DNA from: an uncultured Anaerotignum sp.
Lineage (GTDB): Bacteria; Bacillota; Clostridia; Lachnospirales; Anaerotignaceae
Reading direction: 5' to 3'
DNA length: 64,000 nucleotides
Assembly (NCBI RefSeq): GCF_934277605.1
Contig: NZ_CAKQVD010000002.1
Location: 19,672 to 83,671, forward strand
The position numbers were made by a program, and so were the translations under genes. The notes below the pieces were generated by a model that saw only the letters and a list, made by a program, of their open reading frames with translations, was not told the DNA's origin and did not search any database. Below are positions 54,255 through 62,218 of the stretch, piece by piece; the first letter of the stretch is position 1; each line of letters starts with the position of its first letter.

Positions 54255-54283
54255 CAGTATGCACATTTTCCGCAGAAATATGT
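54255..54283 (-). promoter_or_regulatory. Sigma-G-like promoter of the second SASP gene
   Basis: On the minus strand ACATA (54279-54283) and CATACTG (54255-54261) are 17 bases apart. The arrangement is the same as in front of the SASP gene at 2045, including the identical ACATA. Confidence 0.55.
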
Positions 54284-54340
54284 ATTTTGTACGCACACGA
54301 ATGACTTTTGAAAGAAAACAAACTTTTTTCCCGAATTTGT

Positions 54341-54369
54341 TTGACAGAATACATTTCTGGTGTTAGACT
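54341..54369 (+). promoter_or_regulatory. Promoter of the lysine-riboswitch / asd-dapA-dapB operon
   Basis: TTGACA (54341-54346) and TAGACT (54364-54369) are 17 bases apart; the riboswitch begins about 25 bases downstream. Confidence 0.75.
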
Positions 54370-54393
54370 ATGAGACAAATACATATTTTTTCT

Positions 54394-54568
54394 AAAGTAG
54401 AGGTGCGTTTTTTAAGAGTATCCGCGCAGATGTCATAAGGGATAAAGGAAACGTGGAAAAAGGGAAAAACGCCGAAGAAGGGTAAGCCTTATCTTTCCCC
54501 TTCTGGTTGTGCAGCGAATAACTGTATGACTGTCATTGGAAAACCCAATGGAGCGCTACAAGGAACAA
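54394..54568 (+). ncRNA. Lysine riboswitch (L-box)
   Basis: The leader has the L-box landmarks in order: AGAGGTGCG at 54399, AAGAGTA, the GGGAAAAACGCCGAAG core near 54461-54478, CTGG-TTGTGCAGCGAATAACTGT and the closing GGAGCGCTACA near 54550-54560, which pairs with the start. The lysine-binding five-way junction can be drawn. Lysine should stabilise it and favour the terminator at 54613-54640, switching off asd-dapA-dapB. Confidence 0.92.
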
Positions 54569-54612
54569 TCAAACTGCGGCATTTTTTAAGGATACCACAG
54601 TTTCCTTGGGAG

Positions 54613-54640
54613 GTCGGCGCATGCGTCGGCTGTTTTTGTT
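54613..54640 (+). terminator. Probable riboswitch-controlled terminator
   Basis: GTCGGCG and TGTCGGC-like GCGTCGGC can form a 7 bp stem (with two G-U pairs) and CATG loop, followed by TGTTTTTGTTT. Its position between the aptamer and asd fits the expression platform. Confidence 0.55.
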
Positions 54641-54724
54641 TATGGCACAGAAGATGTTTCTTCAGCCTATCGGCACATTGCCAAAATCATTTAACAATCA
54701 TTTAAAAAGAAAGAAGGACTTGAA

Positions 54725-55723
54725 ATGAAAAAAATCAATCTCGCCGTCGTCGGCGCAACAGGCATGGTCGGCAGAACTTTTTTGAAGGTTTTGGAAGAAA
54801 GACAGTTGCCCATTGAAAATTTCTATGTGATGGCATCTGCACGTTCCGCAGGCAAAACATTGGAATTTAACGGCAAGGAATATGTGGTAGAAGAGCTGAC
54901 AGAGCATTCCTTCGATAAGCCCATCGACATTGCACTGTTCTCCGCAGGCGGCGGCACAAGTGAAAAATTCGCTCCCATCGCTGCTGCACACGGCTGCATC
55001 GTTATCGACAACAGCTCCCAGTGGAGAATGGACCCTCAGGTTCCTCTGATTGTTCCCGAAGTGAACCCCGAGGATATCGGCTGGCACAAAAACATCATTG
55101 CAAACCCCAACTGCTCCACCATTCAGGCAATGGTTGCACTGAAGCCCTTGGATGATAAGTATAAAATCAAGCGTGTGGTTTATTCCACCTATCAGGCAGT
55201 ATCCGGCGCAGGTGTTGCAGGCTGGCAGGATTTGGAAAATGGCATGAAGGGAGAGGCTCCCAAAAAATTCCCTCACCCCATCGCAGGCAACTGCTTGCCC
55301 CACATTGATTCCTTCCTTGATAACGGCTACACCAAGGAAGAAATGAAAATGGTAAACGAAACCAGAAAGATTCTGCACAATGATGATATGCGTGTTACCG
55401 CAACAACCGTTCGTGTTCCCGTTTTCGATTCTCACAGCGAATCCATCAACGTGGAATTTGAAAAGCCCTTCGATCTGGATGAGCTGATTGAGGTTCTGAA
55501 AAATGCACCCGGCGTTGTTGTGCAGAATGACAGCGCACACAACGAATATCCCATGGCAGTCACCGCAGCAGGCAAGGATGAAGTATTCATCGGACGTATC
55601 CGCCGCGATGAAAGCGTAGAAAACGGTGTAAATCTGTGGGTTGTAGCAGATAATATCCGTAAGGGTGCCGCAACCAATGCCGTTCAGATTGCGGAAGAAA
55701 TCATCAAAACATTAAACAAATAA
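54725..55723 (+). CDS. asd: Aspartate-semialdehyde dehydrogenase
   Basis: The 332-residue enzyme reduces aspartyl phosphate to aspartate semialdehyde. The NADP loop is VVGATGMVGRTFL, the catalytic Cys130 is in ANPNCSTIQ, and the substrate His is in the ETRKILHNDDMRV to TTVRVPVFDSHSE region. It is the first gene of the lysine-riboswitch operon. Its substrate supplier, aspartokinase, is encoded elsewhere (2413-3168). Confidence 0.97.
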   Translation: MKKINLAVVGATGMVGRTFLKVLEERQLPIENFYVMASARSAGKTLEFNGKEYVVEELTEHSFDKPIDIALFSAGGGTSEKFAPIAAAHGCIVIDNSSQWRMDPQVPLIVPEVNPEDIGWHKNIIANPNCSTIQAMVALKPLDDKYKIKRVVYSTYQAVSGAGVAGWQDLENGMKGEAPKKFPHPIAGNCLPHIDSFLDNGYTKEEMKMVNETRKILHNDDMRVTATTVRVPVFDSHSESINVEFEKPFDLDELIEVLKNAPGVVVQNDSAHNEYPMAVTAAGKDEVFIGRIRRDESVENGVNLWVVADNIRKGAATNAVQIAEEIIKTLNK

Positions 55724-55767
55724 AAAATACTCTATAACCAGTAGAGATATTTAAGGAGGTTATACAT

Positions 55768-56649
55768 ATGTCTATTTTTACAGGCGCAGGTGTGGCTCTG
55801 GTAACACCCATGCACGATGACGGCAGCGTAAACTTTGAAAAAATGAAGGAGCTGATTGAATTTCAGCTTGCAAATCACACAGACGCATTGATTATCTGCG
55901 GCACAACAGGCGAAGCATCCACCATGACCGATGAGGTGCAGATTGAATGTATCCGCTTTGCAAAGGAGGTTGCTGCAGGCCGTGTTCCCATTATCGCAGG
56001 CGCAGGCAGCAACGATACTGCACACTGCATCAAGCTGGCACAGGGCTGTGAGCAGGCAGGCGCAGATGCGGTTCTTCTGGTAACCCCCTATTACAACAAG
56101 GCAACACAGAAGGGCTTGATTCTGCACTACACAGCAGTTGCAAACAGCATCAGCATCCCCATCATTCTGTATAACGTGCCGGGCAGAACCGGCTGCAACA
56201 TTGCACCCAAAACAGTTGCAGAGCTGGCAAAGGTAAAAAATATCGTTGCTGTGAAGGAGGCAAGCGGCAATCTTTCTCAGGTTGCTGAAATTGCAGCCTT
56301 GGTTGGCCCCGATTTCGATATTTACAGCGGCAATGACGATCAGATTTTGCCCGTTCTGTCCTTGGGTGGCAAGGGCGTTATCTCTGTTTTGTCCAACGTG
56401 GCACCCCAACAGACACACGATATGGTTATGCACTATCTCAACGGCGACACAAAGGCTGCAACAAAGCTTCAGCTGGATGCCATTGAATTGATTTCCGCCC
56501 TGTTCTGCGAGGTAAACCCGATTCCCGTAAAAACAGCACTGAACGAAATGGGCTATGCCGTAGGGCCTTGTGTTGCACCTCTGTGTGATATGGAGCCTAA
56601 GAATCTGGAAACACTGAGAACCGCACTGAAGAATTACGGTCTGATTTAA
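55768..56649 (+). CDS. dapA: 4-hydroxy-tetrahydrodipicolinate synthase
   Basis: The 293-residue TIM-barrel aldolase condenses pyruvate with aspartate semialdehyde. The Schiff-base Lys163 is in VAVKEASGN, Tyr135 in IILYNVPGRTG, and the CGTTGEAST motif is at 44-52. AAGGAGG lies ahead of the ATG. It is 44 bases behind asd. In spore formers this pathway also feeds dipicolinic acid. Confidence 0.97.
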   Translation: MSIFTGAGVALVTPMHDDGSVNFEKMKELIEFQLANHTDALIICGTTGEASTMTDEVQIECIRFAKEVAAGRVPIIAGAGSNDTAHCIKLAQGCEQAGADAVLLVTPYYNKATQKGLILHYTAVANSISIPIILYNVPGRTGCNIAPKTVAELAKVKNIVAVKEASGNLSQVAEIAALVGPDFDIYSGNDDQILPVLSLGGKGVISVLSNVAPQQTHDMVMHYLNGDTKAATKLQLDAIELISALFCEVNPIPVKTALNEMGYAVGPCVAPLCDMEPKNLETLRTALKNYGLI

Positions 56650-56679
56650 AAATTCTTTTTTGAGGATTCTTCCTTGAGG

Positions 56680-56745
56680 GCTTTGCCCTTAAATTTCCAC
56701 CAAGGGAGTCCACTCCCTTGCGGAGTGTGAGGCAGTGCCTCACGA
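56680..56745. repeat. Cluster of three hairpins between dapA and dapB
   Basis: GAGGG-CTTTG-CCCTT (near 56686-56700), the perfect CAAGGGAGT-CC-ACTCCCTTG (56701-56720) and GTGAGGC-AGT-GCCTCAC (56727-56743) follow one another in the 118-base gap. None has a T-run, so they may stabilise or process the mRNA, or be an intergenic repeat. Confidence 0.55.
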
Positions 56746-56767
56746 AAAAAGGAGTGTAAAAACAATT

Positions 56768-57520
56768 ATGATAAATGTAATCATTCACGGCTGCGGCGGC
56801 AAAATGGGCCGTGTGGTAGCCGAATTAGTAAAAAACGAACCGGATTGTCAGGTTGTGGCAGGGATTGATCCTTCCACGCCTGCACTGGATTTCCCTGTTT
56901 TTGCAAGCTGTGACGCTTGCGATGTTGCAGGGGATGTCATCATTGACTTTTCCACCGCAAAGGCCGTTCCCGCCCTTCTTGCCTTCTCCAAGGCAAAGGG
57001 GATTCCGGTTGTGCTTTGCACCACAGCCTTATCCGAGGAAACAACAGCATTGATGCACGAAACCAGTCAGGATGTTGCCATTTTGAAATCCGCAAATATG
57101 TCCGTCGGTGTCAATCTGCTGTTGGATTTGGTGCAGCGTGCTGCGGTGATTCTGGCAGAAAGCGGCTTCGATATTGAAATTGTCGAAAAGCACCATAATC
57201 AGAAAATTGATGCCCCCAGTGGTACTGCAATCGCTTTGGCAGATGCCATCAATCAGGCAATGGAGGAACGCTATCATTATGTGTATGATCGTTCTCAGGT
57301 GCGTGAAAAGAGAGAAAAAACAGAAATCGGCATTCATGCTGTGCGTGGCGGCAATATCGTCGGCGAGCATGATGTCATCTTCGCCGGCAGAGATGAAATC
57401 ATCGAGCTGAACCATCGTGCAACCTCCCGCGAGGTCTTTGCCGTTGGTGCGGTGAAGGCAGCAAAATTCTTGGCAGGCAAGCCCGCAGGCTTATATACCA
57501 TGAAGGAAGTTTTGCAATAA
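56768..57520 (+). CDS. dapB: 4-hydroxy-tetrahydrodipicolinate reductase
   Basis: The 250-residue enzyme reduces the DapA product. The nucleotide loop is IHGCGGKMGRVV at 6-17, and the active site is EKHHNQKIDAPSGTA with catalytic His and Lys. AAGGAGTG sets the start at 56768 and rejects eleven upstream codons. It is the last gene of the riboswitch operon and is followed by a strong terminator. dapF, dapL and lysA are not in the window. Confidence 0.96.
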   Translation: MINVIIHGCGGKMGRVVAELVKNEPDCQVVAGIDPSTPALDFPVFASCDACDVAGDVIIDFSTAKAVPALLAFSKAKGIPVVLCTTALSEETTALMHETSQDVAILKSANMSVGVNLLLDLVQRAAVILAESGFDIEIVEKHHNQKIDAPSGTAIALADAINQAMEERYHYVYDRSQVREKREKTEIGIHAVRGGNIVGEHDVIFAGRDEIIELNHRATSREVFAVGAVKAAKFLAGKPAGLYTMKEVLQ

Positions 57521-57528
57521 CAACGAAC

Positions 57529-57560
57529 AAAACCCTCTGAGCTATTCTCAGAGGGTTTTT
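57529..57560. terminator. Terminator behind dapB
   Basis: AAAACCCTCTGAG and CTCAGAGGGTTTTT pair perfectly around CTATT; symmetrical A- and T-runs let it also serve the convergent CobO-type gene. Confidence 0.92.
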
Positions 57561-57572
57561 GATTGCCTTTTT

Positions 57573-58076
57573 TTATTCTTCCTTTTCCGCCACAAGCTGA
57601 TAGATATTCTCCGCTTCCTCCGCAATGCCTGCGGGAAGAATGGTCCCTGTCAGGATAATATCCATAAAATCGGGGCGTTTCTCAATAATTTCACGCAAAT
57701 CAGATTCCTGTAAGTATTCCTTTTCCACACATTCCAAAATACCATCCAGCAGCAGCATTTCACATTCGCCCGTATCAACAATTTTTTTTGCGAAATTAAA
57801 CGCATTGCGGATTTCACCAAAAATCTCCTTCCGCAGTGCCTCATCCTTCTCTGCATCCTGCACATCCTCTGCGGCACGGTCTTTTTCAAAGCGGAAAATA
57901 CGGAAATCCGGTTCCAGCTTTTTCAGCAGTGCAATTTCCTTGCTGTTATGATAATCCAAAAACTGAATCATCACAACACGCTGCTCCTCGCCAATGGCAC
58001 GCATCCCACGCCCAACGGCAACGGCTGTCTTGCCCTTCCCCATACCATAATAAATTGAAATCTGACCTTGTTTCAC
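57573..58076 (-). CDS. CobO/CobA-type ATP:corrinoid adenosyltransferase-like protein
   Basis: The 167-residue P-loop protein opens QGQISIYYGMGKGKTAVAVGRG, with the Walker-like loop at 9-17 that in CobA/CobO binds ATP in a reversed mode, and has MLLLDGILECVEKEYL at the Walker-B-like place. It should adenosylate cob(I)yrinic acid diamide or cobalamin. The C-terminal part is shorter and the usual DLVTEM ending is not evident (AENIYQLVAEKEE), so a changed role is possible. No other cobalamin gene is nearby. It lies 27 bases behind the SSB-like gene. Confidence 0.75.
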   Translation of the reverse strand: MKQGQISIYYGMGKGKTAVAVGRGMRAIGEEQRVVMIQFLDYHNSKEIALLKKLEPDFRIFRFEKDRAAEDVQDAEKDEALRKEIFGEIRNAFNFAKKIVDTGECEMLLLDGILECVEKEYLQESDLREIIEKRPDFMDIILTGTILPAGIAEEAENIYQLVAEKEE

Positions 58077-58103
58077 CTTATCTTCACTCCTGTTTTTCTT
58101 GCT

Positions 58104-58772
58104 TCAGACAAATTCGTCCGGGCCCTTTTCCTCCGCTTCCGTCTCTGCCCTATGCGGCAGCTCGATTTTTGCAACAGAAACCTCATAAGCAACTCTTTCT
58201 TCAACATCCTCGCCAATGCGCTTTTGATATACCCTGCTCTGCATTCTGCCCCAGATATGAATATTGGAGCCAACCTCCAGATTTGCGATATATCTGGCAT
58301 TTCTGCCCCACGCAATACAAGGAATATAATCCGATTTATTATAGGCACGGTTCACTGCCACCAGAATATCAGAAATCTCTCTCCCGAAGGGTGTCTTACG
58401 ATAAATCGGCGGCTTGCAAATAAAGCCGTTCAAATAAATTTGATTGATATTCTTGATTTCTTCTTCCTCCGGCAAGGTTATCTCTCTTGCGAAAACCGTC
58501 AGCACCAGACGATTTTTTTTGCTGTTGTAGTTATTATAGCTCCTTAACTGCCCGACAATATCCACCTTTGTCCCAACCTGCAATAAATCAATATCCATCA
58601 GCCGCTCCGAAACGGTCACGGGCAGGATATCCTCTTTATCGCTGAGACGTTCAGAAGAAATCCGGAATGTATAGAAGCCCTCACCATATACCTCATGGCT
58701 AAAGACACAGCCTTTTACGATTTTACCGGCTACAAAAACAGTGTTGTTTTCCGGCAACCCTTCCATTTGCAT
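58104..58772 (-). CDS. Single-stranded DNA-binding-like protein with two OB folds
   Basis: The 222-residue protein has two SSB-like OB modules. The first spans about 10-100 (NTVFVAGKIVKGCVFSHEVY, LPVTVSERL, VDIVGQLRSYNNYN) and the second about 110-200 (NQIYLNGFICKPPIYRKTPF, DILVAVNRAY, YIPCIAWGRNARY, SNIHIWGRMQSRVY). Common SSB has one OB fold and an acidic tail DDxxF; here the tail is acidic (TEAEEKGPDEFV) without that motif. Such two-domain proteins occur in Clostridia as SSB paralogues. GGGGAG precedes ATG 58772. Confidence 0.82.
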   Translation of the reverse strand: MQMEGLPENNTVFVAGKIVKGCVFSHEVYGEGFYTFRISSERLSDKEDILPVTVSERLMDIDLLQVGTKVDIVGQLRSYNNYNSKKNRLVLTVFAREITLPEEEEIKNINQIYLNGFICKPPIYRKTPFGREISDILVAVNRAYNKSDYIPCIAWGRNARYIANLEVGSNIHIWGRMQSRVYQKRIGEDVEERVAYEVSVAKIELPHRAETEAEEKGPDEFV

Positions 58773-58893
58773 CTTTTTCTCCCCTTTGCTCTGCCAAAGA
58801 TTTTCCTTAGCAATGTTCTTTCAGTAAATCAGTTTATGCGGAAAAACAGTCTTTCAGAATCAAACCTTCCGAAATTCTGTCTCCACAGCCCCT

Positions 58894-59202
58894 TCACCGC
58901 TGTGTCTGGTTTTTTTCATTGCGGAAGACAAAACCAATCTTCACACAGTCAATGGCAACCACCATCGTATAATCCTTCGTTTTGTAAATCATCGGCGTGC
59001 CGCTTTTTTTAACCACAACGGCATCCACCTTTTTCCCCTCGCCTGTCCAATAGCAGAGAAAAGTAAAATCTTCATCCTCCCGCACTGCCCATTCAAAATC
59101 AAGCAACGGCTTTATGAAGAAATCCCCTTCGCAGCCGAAATAGTCATTGATGCGTTTCCTCGTCTGCACAAAGTCCATTACCGGTCCTTTTTCTTTTGCC
59201 AT
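58894..59202 (-). CDS. Hypothetical protein, 102 residues
   Basis: I do not recognise it. It is a single small domain with alternating strands (FTFLCYWTGEGKKVDAVVVK, YTMVVAIDCVKIGFVF) and a helical start (FVQTRKRINDYFGCEG), without signal peptide or membrane segment. TTGGAGGAAGC precedes the ATG at 59202. It is between the SSB-like gene and uvrA with its own spacing, so probably a separate small unit. Similar short proteins of unknown function are common in Clostridia. Confidence 0.6.
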   Translation of the reverse strand: MAKEKGPVMDFVQTRKRINDYFGCEGDFFIKPLLDFEWAVREDEDFTFLCYWTGEGKKVDAVVVKKSGTPMIYKTKDYTMVVAIDCVKIGFVFRNEKNQTQR

Positions 59203-59315
59203 AGCTTCCTCCAAAAATCACATAGTACTTCATTATCCTTATGGTACTTAGTTTTTCATGAAATGTCAATAAGAACCTGTCCGCTCTTGCGGGGCAAGCC
59301 GCCCCCTCTCAACAG

Positions 59316-59353
59316 AAAAAATGCTGTATTTACAAGAAAACACAGCATTTTTT
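59316..59353 (-). terminator. Terminator of uvrA
   Basis: AAAAAATGCTGT and ACAGCATTTTTT pair around a 13-base loop just beyond and into the last codons of uvrA; the minus-strand T-run suits the uvrB-uvrA transcript. Confidence 0.85.
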
Positions 59354-59355
59354 AT

Positions 59356-62187
59356 TTATTCCGTTTCCAACAAATCTTTCAAATATTTTCCCGTATAGGA
59401 GGCAGACACCCTGCAAATTTCCTCCGGTGTGCCGACTGCCACAAGCGTGCCGCCGCCATCGCCACCCTCCGGGCCAAGGTCAATGATATAGTCCGCCGTT
59501 TTGATGACATCCAGATTATGCTCAATCACAACAACCGTATTGCCGCCCTCGGTCAATCTTTGCAAAATCTGCACCAGCCTATGCACATCCGCCGTATGCA
59601 GTCCCGTTGTGGGTTCATCCAGAATATAGACCGTTCTGCCTGTGCTTCTGCGGCTCAGCTCCGTTGCCAGCTTCACACGCTGCGCCTCGCCGCCCGAAAG
59701 CGTTGTGGAGGACTGCCCCAGCTTTACATAGGAAAGCCCCACATCATACAGCGTTTGCAGCTTATTTTTAATGCGTGGAATATTTTCAAAAAACTGCAGG
59801 GCCTCCTCCACCGTCATCTCCAGCACATCGGAAATGGTTTTCCCTTTATATTTTACCTCTAACGTCTCTCGGTTATACCGCTTGCCATGGCAAACCTCAC
59901 AGGGTACATAAATATCGGGCAAAAAGTGCATTTCAATCTTCACGATACCATCGCCGCTGCACGCCTCGCATCTGCCGCCCTTCACATTGAAGCTGAATCT
60001 GCCCTTTTGATAGCCTCTGACCTTCGCCTCTGTGGTCTGTGCAAAAACCTCCCGAATCATATCAAATAAGCCTGTATAGGTTGCAGGGTTACTTCTGGGG
60101 GTTCTTCCGATGGGAGATTGGTCGATATTGATGACCTTATCCAGCTCCTCCAAGCCAAGCATTTCCTCATGTTTGCCCGCTCTGGTCTTTGCTCTGTTCA
60201 GCTCCCTCGCCAAGCGCTTATAAAGAATTTCATTGATTAAGGAGCTTTTGCCGCTGCCGCTGACGCCTGTCACACAGGTAAACACGCCCAAGGGAATCTC
60301 CACATCAATCCCCTTCAGATTGTTTTCCGCCGCCTCCTTAATTGTTATCTTATGCTCCGGCTGAAACGGTCTGCGTGTCTTTGGCACCTCGATTTTTTTT
60401 CGTCCGCTCAGATACGCCCCTGTCACAGAGCGTTCTGCCGCCATGATTTCCTCCACACTGCCTGCGGCAACAACCTCCCCGCCGCCACAGCCTGCGCCGG
60501 GGCCGATATCCACCACAAAATCCGCCGCTCGCATGGTGTCCTCATCATGCTCCACCACAATCAAGGAATTGCCGATATCCCGCAGGTGCTTCAAGGTTGC
60601 CAACAGCTTATCGTTATCCCTCTGGTGCAGGCCAATGCTTGGCTCATCCAAAATATAGACCACACCCACCAGACCGGAGCCGATTTGCGTTGCCAAGCGA
60701 ATCCGCTGTGATTCTCCGCCGGAAAGCGTGCCTGCCGTTCTGGAAAGCGTCAGATATTCCAAGCCCACATCTATCAAAAAGCCCACTCTTGCGTTGATTT
60801 CCTTCAAAATCCGCTCCGCAATCATGCTTTCCCGTTCCGTCAGCGTCAGCCCTTGGAAAAATTCCTGCATTTTGCCGATGGAAAGCTCCGTAACCTCAGA
60901 AATGTTTTTTCCGTTGACAGTAATGGCAAGCACCTCCGGACGCAAACGCTTGCCATGGCAATCGGGACATTCGATATTCGTCATAAATTCCTCATATTCC
61001 GCCCGCATTGCCTCAGAGGTTTCGTTATATCTGCGCTGCAAGGTAGGAATAATGCCCTCAAAGGCATAATCGTATGTGCCTGTGCCACGCGCATTGCTGT
61101 AGGTAATCCGCAGCTTTTCCTTTGTGCCATAAAAAATGATATCCTTAACCTTACGGGGCAGCTCCTTAAACGGTGTTTCCAAGGAAAAGCCGTATTTCTC
61201 CGCCAAGGCATCAAACAGCACCTTGCTCATGCTCCCCTTTGTGTTCACAGAATTATAGCCTGCGGCTGTGATTGCCCCCTGCAAAATGCTAAGCTCCTCA
61301 TTCGGCACAATCAGCTGCTCATCAAACTTCATCTGCATTCCCAAGCCTGTACAGCTCGGGCAGGCGCCGCTTGGGTTGTTGAAGGAAAACATCCGTGGTT
61401 CAATCTCCATCAAATCCACACCGCAATCGGGGCAGGAAAAGCTTTGGCTGAACAGCAGCTCATCCTCGCCCTGATTCACATCCACAATCAGCAGACCGCC
61501 GCTCAGTGCCACCACCGTTTCGATGGATTCCGTCAGGCGCATCTGCATACCCTCCTTCACCATCAAACGATCCACCACGATTTCAATACTGTGCTTTTTA
61601 TTTTTTTCCAATTCGATTTTTTCGGATAGGTCATATAAAATCCCATCCACACGCACACGCACATAGCCGCTCTTCTTGGCATCCTCCAACAGCTTTGTAT
61701 GCTCGCCCTTTCTGCCACGCACCACAGGCGCCAAAAGCTGCAGCTTTGTCCGCTGCGGCAGCTCCATAATACGATCTACAATCTGGTCAATGGTCTGCTT
61801 TTTGATTTCCTTGCCGCATTTGGGGCAATGGGGAATACCGATTCTGGCATAAAGCAAACGCAGATAATCATAAATCTCCGTTACGGTTCCGACTGTGGAG
61901 CGTGGGTTATGGCTTGTGGTTTTCTGGTCAATGGAAATGGCAGGGGAAAGTCCCTCAATCAAATCCACATCCGGCTTTTCCATCTGCCCCAAAAACTGCC
62001 TTGCATAAGAGGAAAGCGATTCCACATATCGCCTTTGCCCCTCTGCATAAATCGTATCAAACGCAAGAGAGCTTTTGCCGCTGCCGCTGACACCCGTAAA
62101 CACCACCATCTGATCTCTGGGGATGGTGAGGTCAACATTTTTCAGGTTATGCTCTCTCGCACCCTTTATCACAATTTTATCCTTCAT
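59356..62187 (-). CDS. uvrA: Excinuclease ABC subunit A
   Basis: The 943-residue DNA-damage sensor has two ABC modules with P-loops in [15 protein letters not shown] (about 32-46) and [16 protein letters not shown] (second half). It also has the zinc modules [18 protein letters not shown] and CEACSGDG, and two LSGGE signatures ([13 protein letters not shown] and [13 protein letters not shown]). Length is normal. It lies 31 bases behind uvrB, the usual SOS-type pair; a LexA site, if any, would lie upstream of uvrB outside the window. Confidence 0.97.
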   Translation of the reverse strand: MKDKIVIKGAREHNLKNVDLTIPRDQMVVFTGVSGSGKSSLAFDTIYAEGQRRYVESLSSYARQFLGQMEKPDVDLIEGLSPAISIDQKTTSHNPRSTVGTVTEIYDYLRLLYARIGIPHCPKCGKEIKKQTIDQIVDRIMELPQRTKLQLLAPVVRGRKGEHTKLLEDAKKSGYVRVRVDGILYDLSEKIELEKNKKHSIEIVVDRLMVKEGMQMRLTESIETVVALSGGLLIVDVNQGEDELLFSQSFSCPDCGVDLMEIEPRMFSFNNPSGACPSCTGLGMQMKFDEQLIVPNEELSILQGAITAAGYNSVNTKGSMSKVLFDALAEKYGFSLETPFKELPRKVKDIIFYGTKEKLRITYSNARGTGTYDYAFEGIIPTLQRRYNETSEAMRAEYEEFMTNIECPDCHGKRLRPEVLAITVNGKNISEVTELSIGKMQEFFQGLTLTERESMIAERILKEINARVGFLIDVGLEYLTLSRTAGTLSGGESQRIRLATQIGSGLVGVVYILDEPSIGLHQRDNDKLLATLKHLRDIGNSLIVVEHDEDTMRAADFVVDIGPGAGCGGGEVVAAGSVEEIMAAERSVTGAYLSGRKKIEVPKTRRPFQPEHKITIKEAAENNLKGIDVEIPLGVFTCVTGVSGSGKSSLINEILYKRLARELNRAKTRAGKHEEMLGLEELDKVINIDQSPIGRTPRSNPATYTGLFDMIREVFAQTTEAKVRGYQKGRFSFNVKGGRCEACSGDGIVKIEMHFLPDIYVPCEVCHGKRYNRETLEVKYKGKTISDVLEMTVEEALQFFENIPRIKNKLQTLYDVGLSYVKLGQSSTTLSGGEAQRVKLATELSRRSTGRTVYILDEPTTGLHTADVHRLVQILQRLTEGGNTVVVIEHNLDVIKTADYIIDLGPEGGDGGGTLVAVGTPEEICRVSASYTGKYLKDLLETE

Positions 62188-62218
62188 AGCTACTCCTTTG
62201 CCTCATGCACAGGCCTTC

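Noticed and set aside
54220..54384. 118-residue form of the second SASP starting at an ATG at 54384
   Set aside because: The added residues are unlike SASP, no ribosome site precedes the ATG, and the likely promoter lies inside this stretch.
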